64,000 nucleotides of DNA from JACDAN01 sp963847235 (GCA_963847235.1 CAWJYU010000010.1:1-64000), one strand, 5' to 3'; shown: positions 1-11,256, numbered from the stretch's first letter. Numbers and translations: made by a program. Notes: generated by a model from the letters alone, not told the origin.

Positions 1-2
1 CC

Positions 3-197
3 GGCCGGGGCTTCGGTCGCGGCTGGCGTGCGGGAGATCGCCTCGCAGGCCGCCGCAAGAAGCTTCAGGATGTGTTCGTGGACGCCAAGGTTCCGCGCTC
101 GCAACGGGAGGCCTGGCCGCTCGTCGTGCGCGGTGACGAGGTCGTCGCGGTGCCCGGAATCGTCGAGGCGGAGGGGGTGCACGCTGAGCTACGTTCA
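3..197 (+). CDS. tilS: tRNA(Ile)-lysidine synthase, C-terminal end (partial)
   Basis: The window opens inside this gene. The frame reads GDRLAGRRKKLQDVFVDAKV followed by PRSQREAWPLVV and VVAVPGI. This is the typical C-terminal domain of TilS, the cytoplasmic enzyme that lysidinylates C34 of tRNA-Ile(CAU) so that it reads AUA. The catalytic N-domain lies outside the window. The exact stop is unclear because the frame runs on into the next gene and the area is full of apparent single-base shifts; a TGA in another frame near 185 may be the true end. The following hpt gene supports the call, since tilS-hpt-ftsH is a classic gene order. Confidence 0.75.
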
Positions 198-757
198 AGA
201 CTGAGGTCGAGCAGGGCGTCGCCGAGGTCCTCATCGAGGAGAGACGCCCTGAAGGAGCGGATCGCCGAGCTCGGCGCCGAGATCTCGGCCGACTACGCCG
301 GCAAGGACCTGCTGCTGGTGGGCGTCCTCAAGGGCGCCGTCTTCTTCATGGCCGACCTGATGCGCCACCATCACGGTGCCGTGCGAGGTCGACTTCATGG
401 CGATCTCGAGCGTACGGCGTCGGGCACGCGACGTCCGGGTCGTCCGGATCGTGAAGAAGAACCTCGAGATCTCGATCGAGGAGCGGAACGGTGATCGTCG
501 TCGAGGACATCGTCGACTCCGGCCTGACGCTCTCGTACCTGCTCGCGGACGCTCGGCGCGCCAACCCGGTCGCTCGACGTCTGCGCGCTGCTGACCAAGC
601 CGGAGCGCCGCGAGGTCGACGTGCCCGTGCGCCTACATCGGCTTCGAGATCGCGAACCGGTTCGTCGTCGGCTACGGGCTCGACTTCGCGGAGCGGTACC
701 GCAACCTCCCGCTACGTCGGAGTGCTCGCGGACGAGGCCGCGGCCTGGGGCTCTGAT
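188..757 (+). pseudogene. hpt: hypoxanthine phosphoribosyltransferase, broken by many frameshifts
   Basis: Purine salvage enzyme (hypoxanthine/guanine + PRPP to IMP/GMP). Family segments are all present in order but in changing frames: VEQGVAEVLIEE, then ALKERIAELGAEIS and DLLLVGVLKGAVFFMADL, then VPCEVDFMAISS, then VRIVKKNLEISIEE, then the PRPP loop VIVVEDIVDSGLTLSYLL, then KPERREVDVPV, FVVGYGLDFAERYRNLP and YVGVLADEAAA. At least six single-base shifts occur within about 550 bases (near 238, 365, 412, 490, 572 and in the last 150 bases), yet no core motif is lost. That pattern is more typical of indel errors at a contig end than of natural decay. No start codon can be fixed. It lies between tilS and ftsH, as in Firmicutes. 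Confidence 0.8.
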
Positions 758-819
758 TCACCCCGTTTGGCGCAAGCTTTGCCTGTAATGCCGCTGCTAC
801 CCTGGCCGATATACCGCCT

Positions 820-2789
<1,970 letters not shown>

Positions 2790-2828
2790 CGCCGAGCTCG
2801 CATCACGTGACGCGGTGGTTCTCGTGGC

Positions 2829-3246
2829 GTGGAACCACGTAGGTTCACGCCGTTGCGGGTCGATCATTCTCCGGAAGTCGGTACGTACATCCGCGAGCGG
2901 GGAGGCTCGCTCTACGTCTTTCGCTCGCGCCTTGGCGGCTACCGCGTCTCGCTGAAGCCGCCTCGCCGTGAGATCTCGTTCGACGCAGTCGACGCCGGTG
3001 GCTTCACGGTCCACCTCGATCCTGAGGTCGAGCAGCCCGACAAGGTCGAGATCTCTCTTCGTCGAAGGCCGTGGGGCCGAATCCCGCGTGCGAGGCCTGA
3101 AGACCGATGCTCAGGGCGCCGCTGGCGGCGTCGCCGGTGGAGGCGCTGATAACGACCACGTGATCTGGGACACCGGCGACAGCGGCGGCGGAGGCGGAGA
3201 CGGCGGTGGTGACGGCGGCGGAGGCGGGAACGGAGGAGGAGGCTAG
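2829..3246 (+). CDS. Hypothetical protein with glycine-rich tail (probable frameshift)
   Basis: I do not recognise a family. A GTG-started reading frame gives GTYIRERGGSLYVFRSRLGG and a beta-rich segment up to DKVEIS near 3052. A better continuation is then in the next frame: LFVEGRGAESRVRGLK, NDHVIWDTGD and a tail of repeated Gly runs ending at 3246. Joined, the product is about 139 residues with a flexible Gly-rich C-terminus. No signal peptide or membrane segment is visible. It follows ftsH by 39 bases on the same strand. The coding call rests on the smooth composition across the two frames and is moderate. Confidence 0.45.
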
Positions 3247-3469
3247 GTCCTCGCGGCGCGAGAGACGGGTGGATCGCAGGGCTCTGGCTGATCCAGCGGC
3301 CGTCCTCGGAAGCCGATTCGTTAGGAAAGCGTTCGGAACGTCTCGCAAAAAGTACGGATAGCCTGAAAGTCCTGCGTAACCCCTTGTAAGAGGGCCGCCA
3401 CCGAGTAACGATCGCCTCCTTCCACGGGGCGCCGCCGCCGACGCAGCGGACGCGGGAAAGGGGTTTCTC
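3247..3469 (+). other. Intergenic leader upstream of the Ycf48-like gene, small hairpins
   Basis: No gene is seen here. Just upstream of the next gene three small stems can be drawn in a row: CGTT/AACG at 3330-3340, TACG/CGTA at 3353-3378 around a GGA/TCC pair, and CCCC/GGGG-like pairing near 3380-3394. They may form a structured 5' leader. I could not match them to a known riboswitch. Confidence 0.25.
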
Positions 3470-5624
3470 ATGCACATGCTCTTCCATTCGCGCGGCCGCG
3501 CCTGGACCGCCGCAGCTGTGGCGGCGGCGCTGACGCTCATCGCCGGAGCCTCGGCGGGTGTGAACACACCGCACTCCGGCTGGTACTCGGGCAATCCGAC
3601 ACTTGGACGGAACAACCTGACCGACCTGGTCTGCGGCGGATCGACGTGCTACGCAGCCGGCGCCTTCGGACGCTGCTCAAGAGCACGAGCGCCGGATCGA
3701 GCTGGTCGGGCGTCGTGACCGGCCTCACCCTCGACCTCCGCCGGGTGCGCATGGCCGGCTCGCCGGACCGGATCGTCGTCGGCGGCGGCTGCTCGCTCCG
3801 CCGTTCGGATGACGGCGGCGCCACGTTCCAACGGCTGCCGTTCTCCGCGAGCGACTTCACCTGTCCATCGCCGGTCGGGGCGTTCTCGTTCCCGTCGTCG
3901 AACGTCTGGTACGTCGTCCTTGGTAACAACGCCGTGCTGTCGACCGCCGACGGTGGCCAGACCTTCACCCGCCGCACGGCCGTGCCTGTGATTCCAGCCG
4001 CCACGGATCTGCTCTGCACGAGCGACACGACGTGCTTTGCGACCTCCGGAGGCTCGATCCAGCGCACGACTGACGGCGCAGTCACGTGGACTCAGGTCGC
4101 GCAGTTCGGCCTGCCTCTGTTCGGACTCGAGCAGGCGGACGCCACGACGCTGTACGCGGTCGGCCAGGCGCTCCACCTGCTCAAGAGCACGGACGGCGGC
4201 GCGACCTGGGAGCGGAAGACGGTGGCGGGTGTCCCCGGCGGGGACTTCGGCTCGATCCGCTGCTCCGACGCCGACAACTGCCTGCTGGCGATGCGCCAGG
4301 GAAACCGGATCGTGAAGACGATGGACGGTGGTGACACGTTCACCGCTGCCACGCCGCCCGCCGAGTCGGCGTTTGCCGTCGAGCTGGCGTCTGCGACGCG
4401 CGCCCTCGCCGTTGGGAACTTCGGCAGCGCCGTCCTCTCGGACGACGGCGGAGAGACCTGGCGCGTGGTCGGTGGCCGGCTGACCGACGACTTCACCGTT
4501 CTCGAGGGCGCGACGGACCGGATCGCCTACGCGGGGCGGCCGCTCGGGCGCCCTCGCGCGGACGGCGGACGCCGGGCAGAACTGGGCCAACGTCAGCCCG
4601 CCGACGTCGCTGGGGATCCGGGGCGTCGCTGCTCCTACAGCCTCGCGGCTCTTCGTCCTGGCGGAGGACGGGACCGTCCAGCGATCCGACAACGGCGGCG
4701 CGAGCTACCGGCTTCTCAACACCGGCACACCGGTGGGAGCCCGGGACCTCGTCGCGACCGACGCGAACCACGTGGTCGTCATCGGCTCGCGGCATCCGTA
4801 GGTCGATCGACGGCGGCGAGACGTTCTCGTCCGTGTCCGACCGCGACCTCCGTGGGGCGGGCCTGTTGATGGCCGACACGGCCGGGTCCGGGATCGTCGC
4901 GGCCGGACGGCTCCGGCTGCTGTACTCGCCGAACGGGGGCCTCACGTGAGGCGCCTCCGCCGGCCGACGCCGAGCCGCATCCACGACATCTCGTTCGTCT
5001 CGGCCCAGACCGGCTTCTCGTCGACGTGAGCTTCCGGCTCTGGAAGACGACGAACGCGGGCGAACGTGGACAGAGCTCGTCTCGACCGGAAGGCCGATGA
5101 CCCAGGTCGACTTCGCGGATGCGCGGAACGGCTACGTCGTCGTCCCGAGGGTCGGCTTGGAGGCGCGCGGCTTCGTGCTTCGGACGTCCGACGGCGGGGC
5201 CAGCTGGCGGCCGCAGCTCGTCAGCCCGGCGTTCGTCAGGGACGTCGATATGGCCGGCGGGACCGCGTACGCGCTTGCGGGCCCCAACTTCCTGTACGCG
5301 ACGACGAGCGGCGGTGACGTCGGGACGGCGCGGGCGCTCCGGATCACGACGCGCGGGAGGCGGATCGCGAAGCCGGCGACGATCACCGTCAGCGGGCGGC
5401 TCTCCACCGCCGTCGCCGGCGAGCAGGCGGTCGTGTCGATGCGGGTCTCGGGACTGTGGCGCTCGCAGGTCGCCACCGTCGCTTCGAACGGCACGTTCGT
5501 CACGCGCTGGCGGGTCTCCAAGCGCGCGGTTTTCGTCGCCCATGCGCTCGGCACCGCCGACCACGCCGGAGCAGGCACGAAGCCGCTCGTCGTCGAGGTT
5601 CGCATACCGAAGAAGAAGCGCTAG
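3470..5624 (+). CDS. Secreted Ycf48/BNR-repeat beta-propeller protein (several frameshifts)
   Basis: An N-terminal signal peptide (basic residues, then a hydrophobic AAAVAAALTLIAGASA stretch) leads into about twelve repeats of the S/T-x-D-G-G-x-T-F/W type. Examples are SDDGGATFQRL, STADGGQTFTRR, STDGGATWERK, TMDGGDTFTAA, SDDGGETWRVV, SIDGGETFSSV and TSDGGASWRPQ. These are hallmarks of Ycf48-like or sialidase-type propellers. The C-terminus, from about 5330, looks like a separate beta-domain rich in basic residues. The frame shifts near 3665, 4548, 4795, 4945 and 5020-5060, but the repeat pattern continues through all of them, so about 715 residues were probably intended. The function is unknown; an extracytoplasmic binding or assembly role is inferred. 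Confidence 0.75.
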
Positions 5625-5634
5625 CGGGAAGCCA

Positions 5635-5668
5635 GGAGCGGCCGGTGGGCGACGTCACCGGCCGCTCC
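5635..5668 (+). terminator. Hairpin terminator after the propeller gene
   Basis: A perfect 13-bp stem (GGAGCGGCCGGTG with CACCGGCCGCTCC) and an 8-base loop lie 10 bases after the stop codon. Only a short, impure T-stretch follows, so termination may need Rho or be partial. Confidence 0.65.
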
Positions 5669-5707
5669 GTCGTTTCCGGGAGCGTCGAGGGCGGGTAAAG
5701 GTGCGTC

Positions 5708-6593
5708 ATGCGCTTTCGGCGTGGAGCCAAGCTCGATCCCGGCCAGGTCACCGACGTCCGCGGACGCCGGATGGCGCCCGGCGGGCTCGCGGTGGCGGCG
5801 GCGGCCTCGGCATCGCCGCGGTCGTCATCTACCGCGATCACCGTCCTTTCCGGCGGAGATGCGCTCGGCGAGCTCGCGCCTCTCGACCAGCAGCAGGTTC
5901 AGCAGGGCGACACGCCGAGCGAGGTCTCACAGGAGTGCCAGACGGCCGAGGACGCGAACGAGCGGCAGGACTGCCGGATCGTCGGCGTCGTGAACTCGGT
6001 GCAGCGCTTCTGGGGCTCCGTCTTCGAGCGCAGCAACCGCGAGTACCAGTTCGCGAACACCGTCTTCTTCACCGACCAGGTGCAAACGGGCTGCGGCCTC
6101 GCGAGCTCCCAGGTCGGGCCGTTCTACTGCCCGAGGGACCAGCGCGTCTACATCGACCTCGATTTCTTCGACGAGCTGCAGTCGACGCTTCGGCGCGGCG
6201 GCGGGCCGTTCGCGCAGGCGTACGTCATCGCGCACGAGTACGGCCATCACGTCCAGAACCTGACGGGCGTCCTCGACCGGATCGGCAACGACCGCCAGGG
6301 GCCGGAGAGCCGTGCCGTTCGCTCGGAGCTGCAGGCGGACTGCTACGCCGGAGTGTGGGCGGCGAACGCCGTGGAGACGCAGCTGTTGGAGCCGCTCACC
6401 CAGGCGGACATCAACGAGGCGCTGGACGCGGCCGCCGCGATCGGCGACGACCGCATCCAGGAGACAGACGCAGGGGCAGGTGAGCCCCGAGAGCTGGACG
6501 CACGGCTCGTCGGAGCAGCGGCGGCGCTGGTTCTCGCGAGGCTACGAGCAGAAGCAGCCCGCGGCCTGTGACACCTTCTCCGGCTCGATCTAG
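5708..6593 (+). CDS. Neutral zinc metallopeptidase, YpfJ family (frameshifted)
   Basis: Membrane-anchored putative zinc peptidase. The N-terminus RRGAKLDPGQVTDVRGRRM is typical of the family. A glycine-rich hydrophobic anchor (GGGGLGIAAVVIY in a neighbouring frame) follows near 5785-5825. The zinc motif HEYGHHVQ is at about residue 176, and the downstream SELQADCYAGVW carries the family's acidic ligand region. The frame shifts near 5787, 5830 and 6465, after which SPESWTHGSSEQRRRWFSRG continues in frame 3 to the stop at 6593. The motifs are intact, so sequencing indels are likelier than decay. The substrate is unknown. Confidence 0.8.
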
Positions 6594-6608
6594 CACGGCG
6601 CAAGGACC

Positions 6609-6760
6609 GGGGTCAGACCCCGAAACGGAACAGTCGCGTCCCATCCACACGAAGGACATGTCCCATCGCAGAGCCAGGCCGCTCCTCGGCCCGAGCAGCC
6701 GTGTCCCGCGGCACAGTTTTGTCACGAAGTTGGCCCTGTTTCGTGGTGGGGTCTGACCCC
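6609..6760. repeat. REPIN-like element bounded by GGGGTCAGACCCC palindromes
   Basis: The 13-base sequence ggggtcagacccc at 6609-6621 and its reverse complement at 6748-6760 bound a 152-bp intergenic segment. The centre holds the perfect palindrome ggacatgtcc at 6654-6663. Inner flanks cgaaac and gtttcg are also inverted. The same 13-mer recurs twice at 12.1 kb. No transposase gene is nearby. The look is that of a non-autonomous REP/MITE element. Confidence 0.7.
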
Positions 6761-6797
6761 ACCGGATGCGGCGCTGCGGCCGGAGTACGGTTTCGCC

Positions 6798-7610
6798 ATG
6801 CGACCGATCGAAGAGCGGTTCCCTCGTCCATCAGTCATGGGGATCGTCAACGTGACGCCCGACTCGTTCTCGGACGGCGGCGTCAACTTCCGCGCGGACG
6901 ACGCGGTCGCCTCGGCGCGACGGATGGTCGAGGACGGCGCCGCGATCGTCGACGTCGGCGGCGAGTCGACCCGCCCCGGCGCCGAGCGGGTGTCGGCGGT
7001 GGAGGAGCTGAGCTGGATCGAGCCGGTTCTCGAGGAGCTCCCGGCCTTCCCGGTCTCGATCGACACGGCGAAGGCCGCGGTCGCGCGCCGGGCGCTCGAG
7101 CTCGGAGCCGAACTGGTCGACGACGTGACCGCCTTGCGCGGAGACCCGAACCTCGCCGGGGTCGTCGCCGAATCGGACGCCTACCTCTGCCTCATGCATA
7201 TGCAGGGCGAGCCGCGCACCATGCAGGCCGAGCCCCGCTACGACGACGTCGTCTCCGACGTCAAGGCGTTCCTGGAGGAGCGACTGCGCTTTGCCGTCGA
7301 TGCCGGGATCGCGGAGGAGCGGATCTGCGTCGATCCGGGCATCGGATTCGGGAAGACGGTCGAGCAAAACTTCGAGCTGATCCGTCGTCTCGACCTGCTC
7401 GCGGCCCTCGGCCGGCCGGTCGTCGTGGGGTTCTCGCGCAAGAGCTCGCTCGGCAGGATCCTCGGCGACCCCGAGGCGACCACAGGCCCGCTCTCGGCCA
7501 GCATCGCGGCGGCGGTGACCGCCTACGAGCGCGGCGCGACGATCCTTCGGGTGCACGACGTGAAAGAGCACGTCGAGGCGCTGACCGCGGCGCGGGCGGT
7601 GGTCGGATGA
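6798..7610 (+). CDS. folP: Dihydropteroate synthase
   Basis: Condenses p-aminobenzoate with 6-hydroxymethyl-dihydropterin diphosphate in folate synthesis; cytoplasmic TIM barrel. All signature loops are visible: NVTPDSFSDGG at about residues 18-28, GGESTRPGA near 55, DPGIGFGKT near 178 and GFSRKSS near 213. Its 270 residues are the normal length. The start ATG lies 6 bases after a TACGGT hexamer and has no Shine-Dalgarno, suggesting a leaderless mRNA. It overlaps folB by four bases (ATGA), and with folK forms the folate block interrupted by the opposite-strand protease gene. Confidence 0.96.
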   Translation: MRPIEERFPRPSVMGIVNVTPDSFSDGGVNFRADDAVASARRMVEDGAAIVDVGGESTRPGAERVSAVEELSWIEPVLEELPAFPVSIDTAKAAVARRALELGAELVDDVTALRGDPNLAGVVAESDAYLCLMHMQGEPRTMQAEPRYDDVVSDVKAFLEERLRFAVDAGIAEERICVDPGIGFGKTVEQNFELIRRLDLLAALGRPVVVGFSRKSSLGRILGDPEATTGPLSASIAAAVTAYERGATILRVHDVKEHVEALTAARAVVG

Positions 7611-7954
7611 TCGTCGAGCTCGTCGGCCTTGAGGTCTTCGGCCGGCACGGCGTCGACGACGACGAGCGGGAGACCGGCCGAACCTTCTTCTACGACGTCG
7701 AGCTGACTGTCGACGAGCCGCCCGAAGATCGCCTCGAGTCGACCGTGGACTACCGCGCCGTCGCGGCCTGCGTGCGCGAGGTGTCGGACGGCGGCGAGTA
7801 CCGGCTGATCGAGAAGCTGGCCGCCGCCGTCGCGGACGAGCTCGCCGCGCGCTTCCCTGCGACGCGCGTCCAGGTGCGCGTGCGCAAGCCGGGCATCGCG
7901 CCGGCCGGCCTGAAGGTCGAGTACTCCGCCGCTACCGCAGTGCGCGAGAGCTGA
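7607..7954 (+). CDS. folB: Dihydroneopterin aldolase
   Basis: Cleaves 7,8-dihydroneopterin to 6-hydroxymethyl-dihydropterin and glycolaldehyde in folate synthesis. The 115 residues show LEVFGRHGVDDDERETGR (the conserved glutamate region), VDYRAV and the C-terminal RVRKPGIAP with the catalytic lysine. It is translationally coupled to folP through ATGA, and its 3' end overlaps the convergent subtilase gene by 23 bases. Confidence 0.95.
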   Translation: MIVELVGLEVFGRHGVDDDERETGRTFFYDVELTVDEPPEDRLESTVDYRAVAACVREVSDGGEYRLIEKLAAAVADELAARFPATRVQVRVRKPGIAPAGLKVEYSAATAVRES

Positions 7955-9533
7955 TCTGGAGCGTGTACCGGGCGGAGCGTGCGCCCTTGGCCGGGAAGAC
8001 GTCGAGGTACGCGTAGAACCCGCTGCTGCGCGTGTTCTCGATCCGAACGGTCTCCGTCCGGCCGCCGCGCTGCGCGCTCGCCGCGATCAGGTCGCGGGCG
8101 CGGGCCCGGCCGCGCTCGTAGACGCTTCGCGTGCCTCTGGCCCACACGGCCACGGACACGTCGGCAGTCGGGCGCACTGTCGCCGTCACTTCCCGCCCCG
8201 CGGGAACCCAGAAGCGGTAGACGTCGTCCGGATCCTCGGCGGCGTGCAGCCGCGCGGTGAGCGAGGCGCGCCGGCGCCCGGGTGCGGTCAGCGGGCGGGC
8301 CGCGGCGCGGAAGATCCCGTGAGCCTTGACGTGATCCACGTCGTCGTTCGGCTCCAGCGGGTCGATCGGCGGCAGCGCCCGGCTGAGGGCGGTCGGAATG
8401 TCGAGGATGCCGAACCCCGTGCGGCGGTCGAACCCGCGCGGCGCGACGTCGCGGGCGGAGCGCCGCATCAGGTCGAAGAGCTGCGTCTTCTCGATCCCGG
8501 GCCGTGCCGTCCACACCCATGCCGTGGCCGCCGCCACCTGCGGCGCCGAGAAGCTCGTCCCGTTGATCGTCCTCCACATGGCAGGGTTGACCGGGTCCTG
8601 CCACGGGATCTGCTCCCCCGGCGCGGCGAGGTCGACCGCCGGGCTCGTGCTGGAGAAGAGCGACGGATGATCCCTCACGTCCGTCGAGCCGACGGTCAGG
8701 ACGTGGGGAAAGCCGGCCGGGTAGATCGGCGGGTCCTCGCGCAACCGCTCGTTCCCCGCAGCGGCCACGACGATCGAGCCGCGGCCGAACGCGTTGACGA
8801 TCGCCTCGTACATCGCGCGTGAGGGCTCGTCCCCGCCGAGGCTCAGGTTGATGACGCCGGCCCGCGCGGCCACCGCGCGGCTGATCCCCTGGACGATCAG
8901 CGACTCGGAGAGAAACCAGAGGTCGTACGCCTGGAGGACCGCCTGCGGGTAGACCCCGATCGCTCCGACGTTGTCGATCGGCGCCGCGGCCGTCGAGGCG
9001 ACGATCGTGCCGTGGTACTCGTCGGGCGTGAGGTCGACCTGCTGCTCGTTCAGCACCGTCGTGTTCGGCCTGGCGCGGAACTCCATGTGGTTCAGGTCGA
9101 GGCCTGAGTCGACGATCGTCAGCGGCACGCCGGGGCCAGGCGGCTCAGCCCGGTCCGCGCCGATCCGGTAGAGGTGCCAGCCGATCGGGGGCGCCGCGAG
9201 CGGGTCCACGCCGGGCAGGTGGGACTCGCGCGCGACAGGCCGGTCCGGCTCGGCGAAGCGCAGGGCGCCCAGCCGCCGAAGCCGCGGGATCAGGCGCTGC
9301 GCCGCGTCGCTCGGAAGCCGCCAGATGTGGAGGTCGGGGGCGACGATCGTGCCGCGGTTCGCGGCGATCAGACGCTCGGCGGCGGCGTCCGCGCGAACGC
9401 CGAGCATGGTGTGCCCGAAGTCCCCGAGCGCCGCGACCTCACGGTCGGTCGGAACCTGCGCAGAGGGAGCCGCCTGCGCCGGTGCCGGCGCAGCTACGAA
9501 GAGCAACGCCAAGACGACCCCAAACCGGCGCAT
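7932..9533 (-). CDS. Secreted subtilisin-like serine protease (S8)
   Basis: Signal peptide MRRFGVVLALLFVAAPAPAQ followed by an I9-like propeptide region, then the S8 catalytic domain. The triad is Asp in IVDSGLD (about residue 142), His in YHGTIVAS (about 174) and Ser in NGTSFSAPQ (about 327); the oxyanion Asn is in AAGNERL (about 261). A C-terminal beta-rich domain of about 150 residues follows DPLEPNDD and resembles the pre-peptidase C-terminal type of fold. The 533 residues are complete. I chose ATG 9533 over TTG 9536 because a TATGGT hexamer lies 8 bases upstream. It is convergent with folB and divergent from folK. A general extracellular protease is inferred; the substrate is unknown. 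Confidence 0.92.
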   Translation of the reverse strand: MRRFGVVLALLFVAAPAPAQAAPSAQVPTDREVAALGDFGHTMLGVRADAAAERLIAANRGTIVAPDLHIWRLPSDAAQRLIPRLRRLGALRFAEPDRPVARESHLPGVDPLAAPPIGWHLYRIGADRAEPPGPGVPLTIVDSGLDLNHMEFRARPNTTVLNEQQVDLTPDEYHGTIVASTAAAPIDNVGAIGVYPQAVLQAYDLWFLSESLIVQGISRAVAARAGVINLSLGGDEPSRAMYEAIVNAFGRGSIVVAAAGNERLREDPPIYPAGFPHVLTVGSTDVRDHPSLFSSTSPAVDLAAPGEQIPWQDPVNPAMWRTINGTSFSAPQVAAATAWVWTARPGIEKTQLFDLMRRSARDVAPRGFDRRTGFGILDIPTALSRALPPIDPLEPNDDVDHVKAHGIFRAAARPLTAPGRRRASLTARLHAAEDPDDVYRFWVPAGREVTATVRPTADVSVAVWARGTRSVYERGRARARDLIAASAQRGGRTETVRIENTRSSGFYAYLDVFPAKGARSARYTLQISSRALR

Positions 9534-9555
9534 CAACAGACACCATAGCGAGGGT

Positions 9556-10014
9556 ATGCCGGTTGTCTACGTCGGGCTCGGCGCGAACCTGGGCGACCGC
9601 GAGGCGACGATCCGGCTCGCCCTTTCGCGCCTGGACGGCCACGAAGCGATCGACGTTCAGCGCGTCTCGCGGCTCCGCGAGACGGATCCCGTCGGCTACG
9701 AGGACCAGCCGCGGTTCCTGAACGGCGTCGCCCGCCTCCAGACGAGCCTCGAGCCGCGCAACCTCCTGTCGGTACTGCTCGATCTCGAGCGGGATCTGGG
9801 CCGGACGCGCGACGGCCCACGCCTCGGGCCGAGGACGATCGACCTGGACATCCTCCTGTACGACAGCCGGATCGTCGACGAGCCGGACCTCCGGATCCCG
9901 CATCCGCGCATGGCCGAGCGCGCGTTCGTGCTGGAGCCGCTGGCCGAGCTCGACCCCGGCCTGGAGGTGCCCGGCCGGGGGCCGGTGCAGGCTCTCCTCG
10001 CCGCACTACAATGA
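9556..10014 (+). CDS. folK: 2-amino-4-hydroxy-6-hydroxymethyldihydropteridine diphosphokinase
   Basis: Transfers pyrophosphate from ATP to 6-hydroxymethyl-dihydropterin, making the substrate for FolP. The 152 residues show VGLGANLGDRE, ETDPVGYEDQPRFLNGV, the signature GPRTIDLDILLY and the conserved IPHPRM. An in-frame frame extends upstream to 9325 but lies over the divergent protease gene, so the ATG at 9556 is preferred. The stop overlaps the next gene by four bases. Confidence 0.95.
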   Translation: MPVVYVGLGANLGDREATIRLALSRLDGHEAIDVQRVSRLRETDPVGYEDQPRFLNGVARLQTSLEPRNLLSVLLDLERDLGRTRDGPRLGPRTIDLDILLYDSRIVDEPDLRIPHPRMAERAFVLEPLAELDPGLEVPGRGPVQALLAALQ

Positions 10015-10382
10015 CCCGCATGTCGCATCTCGACGAGCTCGACGAGTTCGAGGCAGAGCTCGAGCTCCAGCTGAAGAAGGAGTACACGGCCGTTTTCGGC
10101 CTGTTCCGCTACTGCGTCCTCACCCAGGACGCGACGTACCTCTGCAACACGCTCGACCTGCGCTACGTCCCACAGCCGAGCTACCCGTTCTTCCACCTGC
10201 GCATGGAGGACGTCTGGGTCTGGGACAAGAACCGTCCGACGCGGATGATCCCGCGCGCCGAGGTCTACACCTCGAGCGACGTCACGGTGGAGGAGCTGCG
10301 CGGCGAGGGGGAGGAGCCGAAGCTGACGGCAGACGCGCTCGCCGAAAGGCTCGGCCAACCCCTCCGCGGCGAAGACGACTGA
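10011..10382 (+). CDS. DUF2469 family protein
   Basis: A 123-residue cytoplasmic protein. The order LDEFEAELELQLKKEY, then CNTLDLRYVP, then MEDVWVWDKNRPTRMI, then VTVEEL matches the actinobacterial DUF2469 pattern (LEKYETEMELxLYREY ... DAWVWDMYRPARFV ... KDVNxEEL) known from mycobacteria. The function of the family is unknown. It is coupled to folK by an ATGA overlap; an internal ATG at 10020 is an alternative start. Its stop codon forms the edge of an 11-bp inverted repeat that separates it from coaX. Confidence 0.8.
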   Translation: MTRMSHLDELDEFEAELELQLKKEYTAVFGLFRYCVLTQDATYLCNTLDLRYVPQPSYPFFHLRMEDVWVWDKNRPTRMIPRAEVYTSSDVTVEELRGEGEEPKLTADALAERLGQPLRGEDD

Positions 10383-10454
10383 CGCCACCGCCCGGCTGTC
10401 GGCCCAGCCGGGCGCATCCCGGCTCCGCCGTCTGCCTCCCGGCCGGTGGCGTCA
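10380..10454. repeat. Nested stem-loop element between DUF2469 gene and coaX
   Basis: An outer perfect 11-bp inverted repeat (tgacgccaccg at 10380-10390, cggtggcgtca at 10444-10454) encloses a perfect 8-bp hairpin cccggctg/cagccggg (10391-10412). The outer arm contains the TGA stop of the upstream gene. It could be a terminator, an RNA processing site or a small repeat element. Confidence 0.6.
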
Positions 10455-10465
10455 GCGGCTAGCCG

Positions 10466-11215
10466 ATGCTCCTTGCAATAGACGCCGGCAACACGCAGAC
10501 CGTCTTCGGACTGTTCCGGGACGGTGAGCTCGGGGAGCACTGGCGTGTCGCGACCGAACGCGACCGCACCGGCGACGAGCTCGGCGTCCTGCTCTCGGGG
10601 TTGCTCGACCTCGACGCCGTGGACGGCATCTGCCTCAGCTCGACGGTCCCGCCGCTCGTCCAGGCGTACGAGGACTTCGCTGCGCGCTGGGCGGATGCGC
10701 GGTTCCTCGCCGTCGGGCCCGGCTCGAAGACCGGCATCCCGATCCGCTACGACGACCCGCGCGAGGTTGGCCCCGACCGGATTGCCAACGCTGTGGCCGC
10801 ACTGGAGCGGTACGGCGCACCGTCGATCGTCGTGGACTTCGGTACCTCGACGAACTTCGACGTCGTCTCGCCGGAGGGCGAGTACGTCGGCGGCGTTCTG
10901 GCTCCTGGGATCGAGGTCTCGATGGACGCGCTCTTCGCCCGCGCCGCGCGGCTCTTCCGCATCGACTTCTCCGCTCCGGAGACGGTGATCGGGAAGACGA
11001 CCGGCACGGCCCTCCAGTCGGGTCTCGTCTACGGCTTCACCGGCCAGGTGGACGAGATCGTGACACGGATCCGGGGCGAGCTCGGGGTGGAGGCTCCCGC
11101 GATAGCAACCGGTGGTCTCGCGGACCTGATCGTTCCGCATTCGCGGACGATCGAGAAGGTCGACCCCTACCTCACGCTCGAGGGGCTCCGGATCCTCTGG
11201 GACCGGAATCAGTAG
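10466..11215 (+). CDS. coaX: Type III pantothenate kinase
   Basis: First step of CoA synthesis (pantothenate to 4'-phosphopantothenate); ASKHA fold and insensitive to CoA feedback. The 249 residues show AIDAGNTQTVFGLF (phosphate 1), STVPPL, VGPDRIANA, IVVDFGTSTNFDVV and GGVLAPGIEVSMDAL, followed by KTTGTALQSG and ATGGLADL. The family often has T in the second loop position where this has S-T-N. It follows the folate genes; in Bacillus coaX sits just after ftsH, so its position here is a small rearrangement of the same block. Confidence 0.95.
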   Translation: MLLAIDAGNTQTVFGLFRDGELGEHWRVATERDRTGDELGVLLSGLLDLDAVDGICLSSTVPPLVQAYEDFAARWADARFLAVGPGSKTGIPIRYDDPREVGPDRIANAVAALERYGAPSIVVDFGTSTNFDVVSPEGEYVGGVLAPGIEVSMDALFARAARLFRIDFSAPETVIGKTTGTALQSGLVYGFTGQVDEIVTRIRGELGVEAPAIATGGLADLIVPHSRTIEKVDPYLTLEGLRILWDRNQ

Positions 11216-11239
11216 GGGCGGCTCGTGCCGCCCCCACTG
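11210..11239 (+). terminator. Hairpin terminator after coaX
   Basis: The stem cagtaggggcggc / gccgcccccactg with loop tcgt begins inside the last codons of coaX and has one A-C mismatch. No T-run follows. It separates coaX from the convergent membrane-protein gene. Confidence 0.6.
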
Positions 11240-11256
11240 CGTGCCGCAGACCCGTA

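Noticed and set aside
3330..3395. Possible c-di-GMP (GEMM) riboswitch before the Ycf48-like gene
   Set aside because: A GAAA and GCAAA are present, but the conserved GGGACGCAAAGCC core and the pairing pattern of the class are not.
9325..9555. N-terminal extension of FolK
   Set aside because: The open frame continues upstream but lies antisense to the protease signal peptide region and has no FolK similarity. The ATG at 9556 starts the conserved VYVGLGAN motif.
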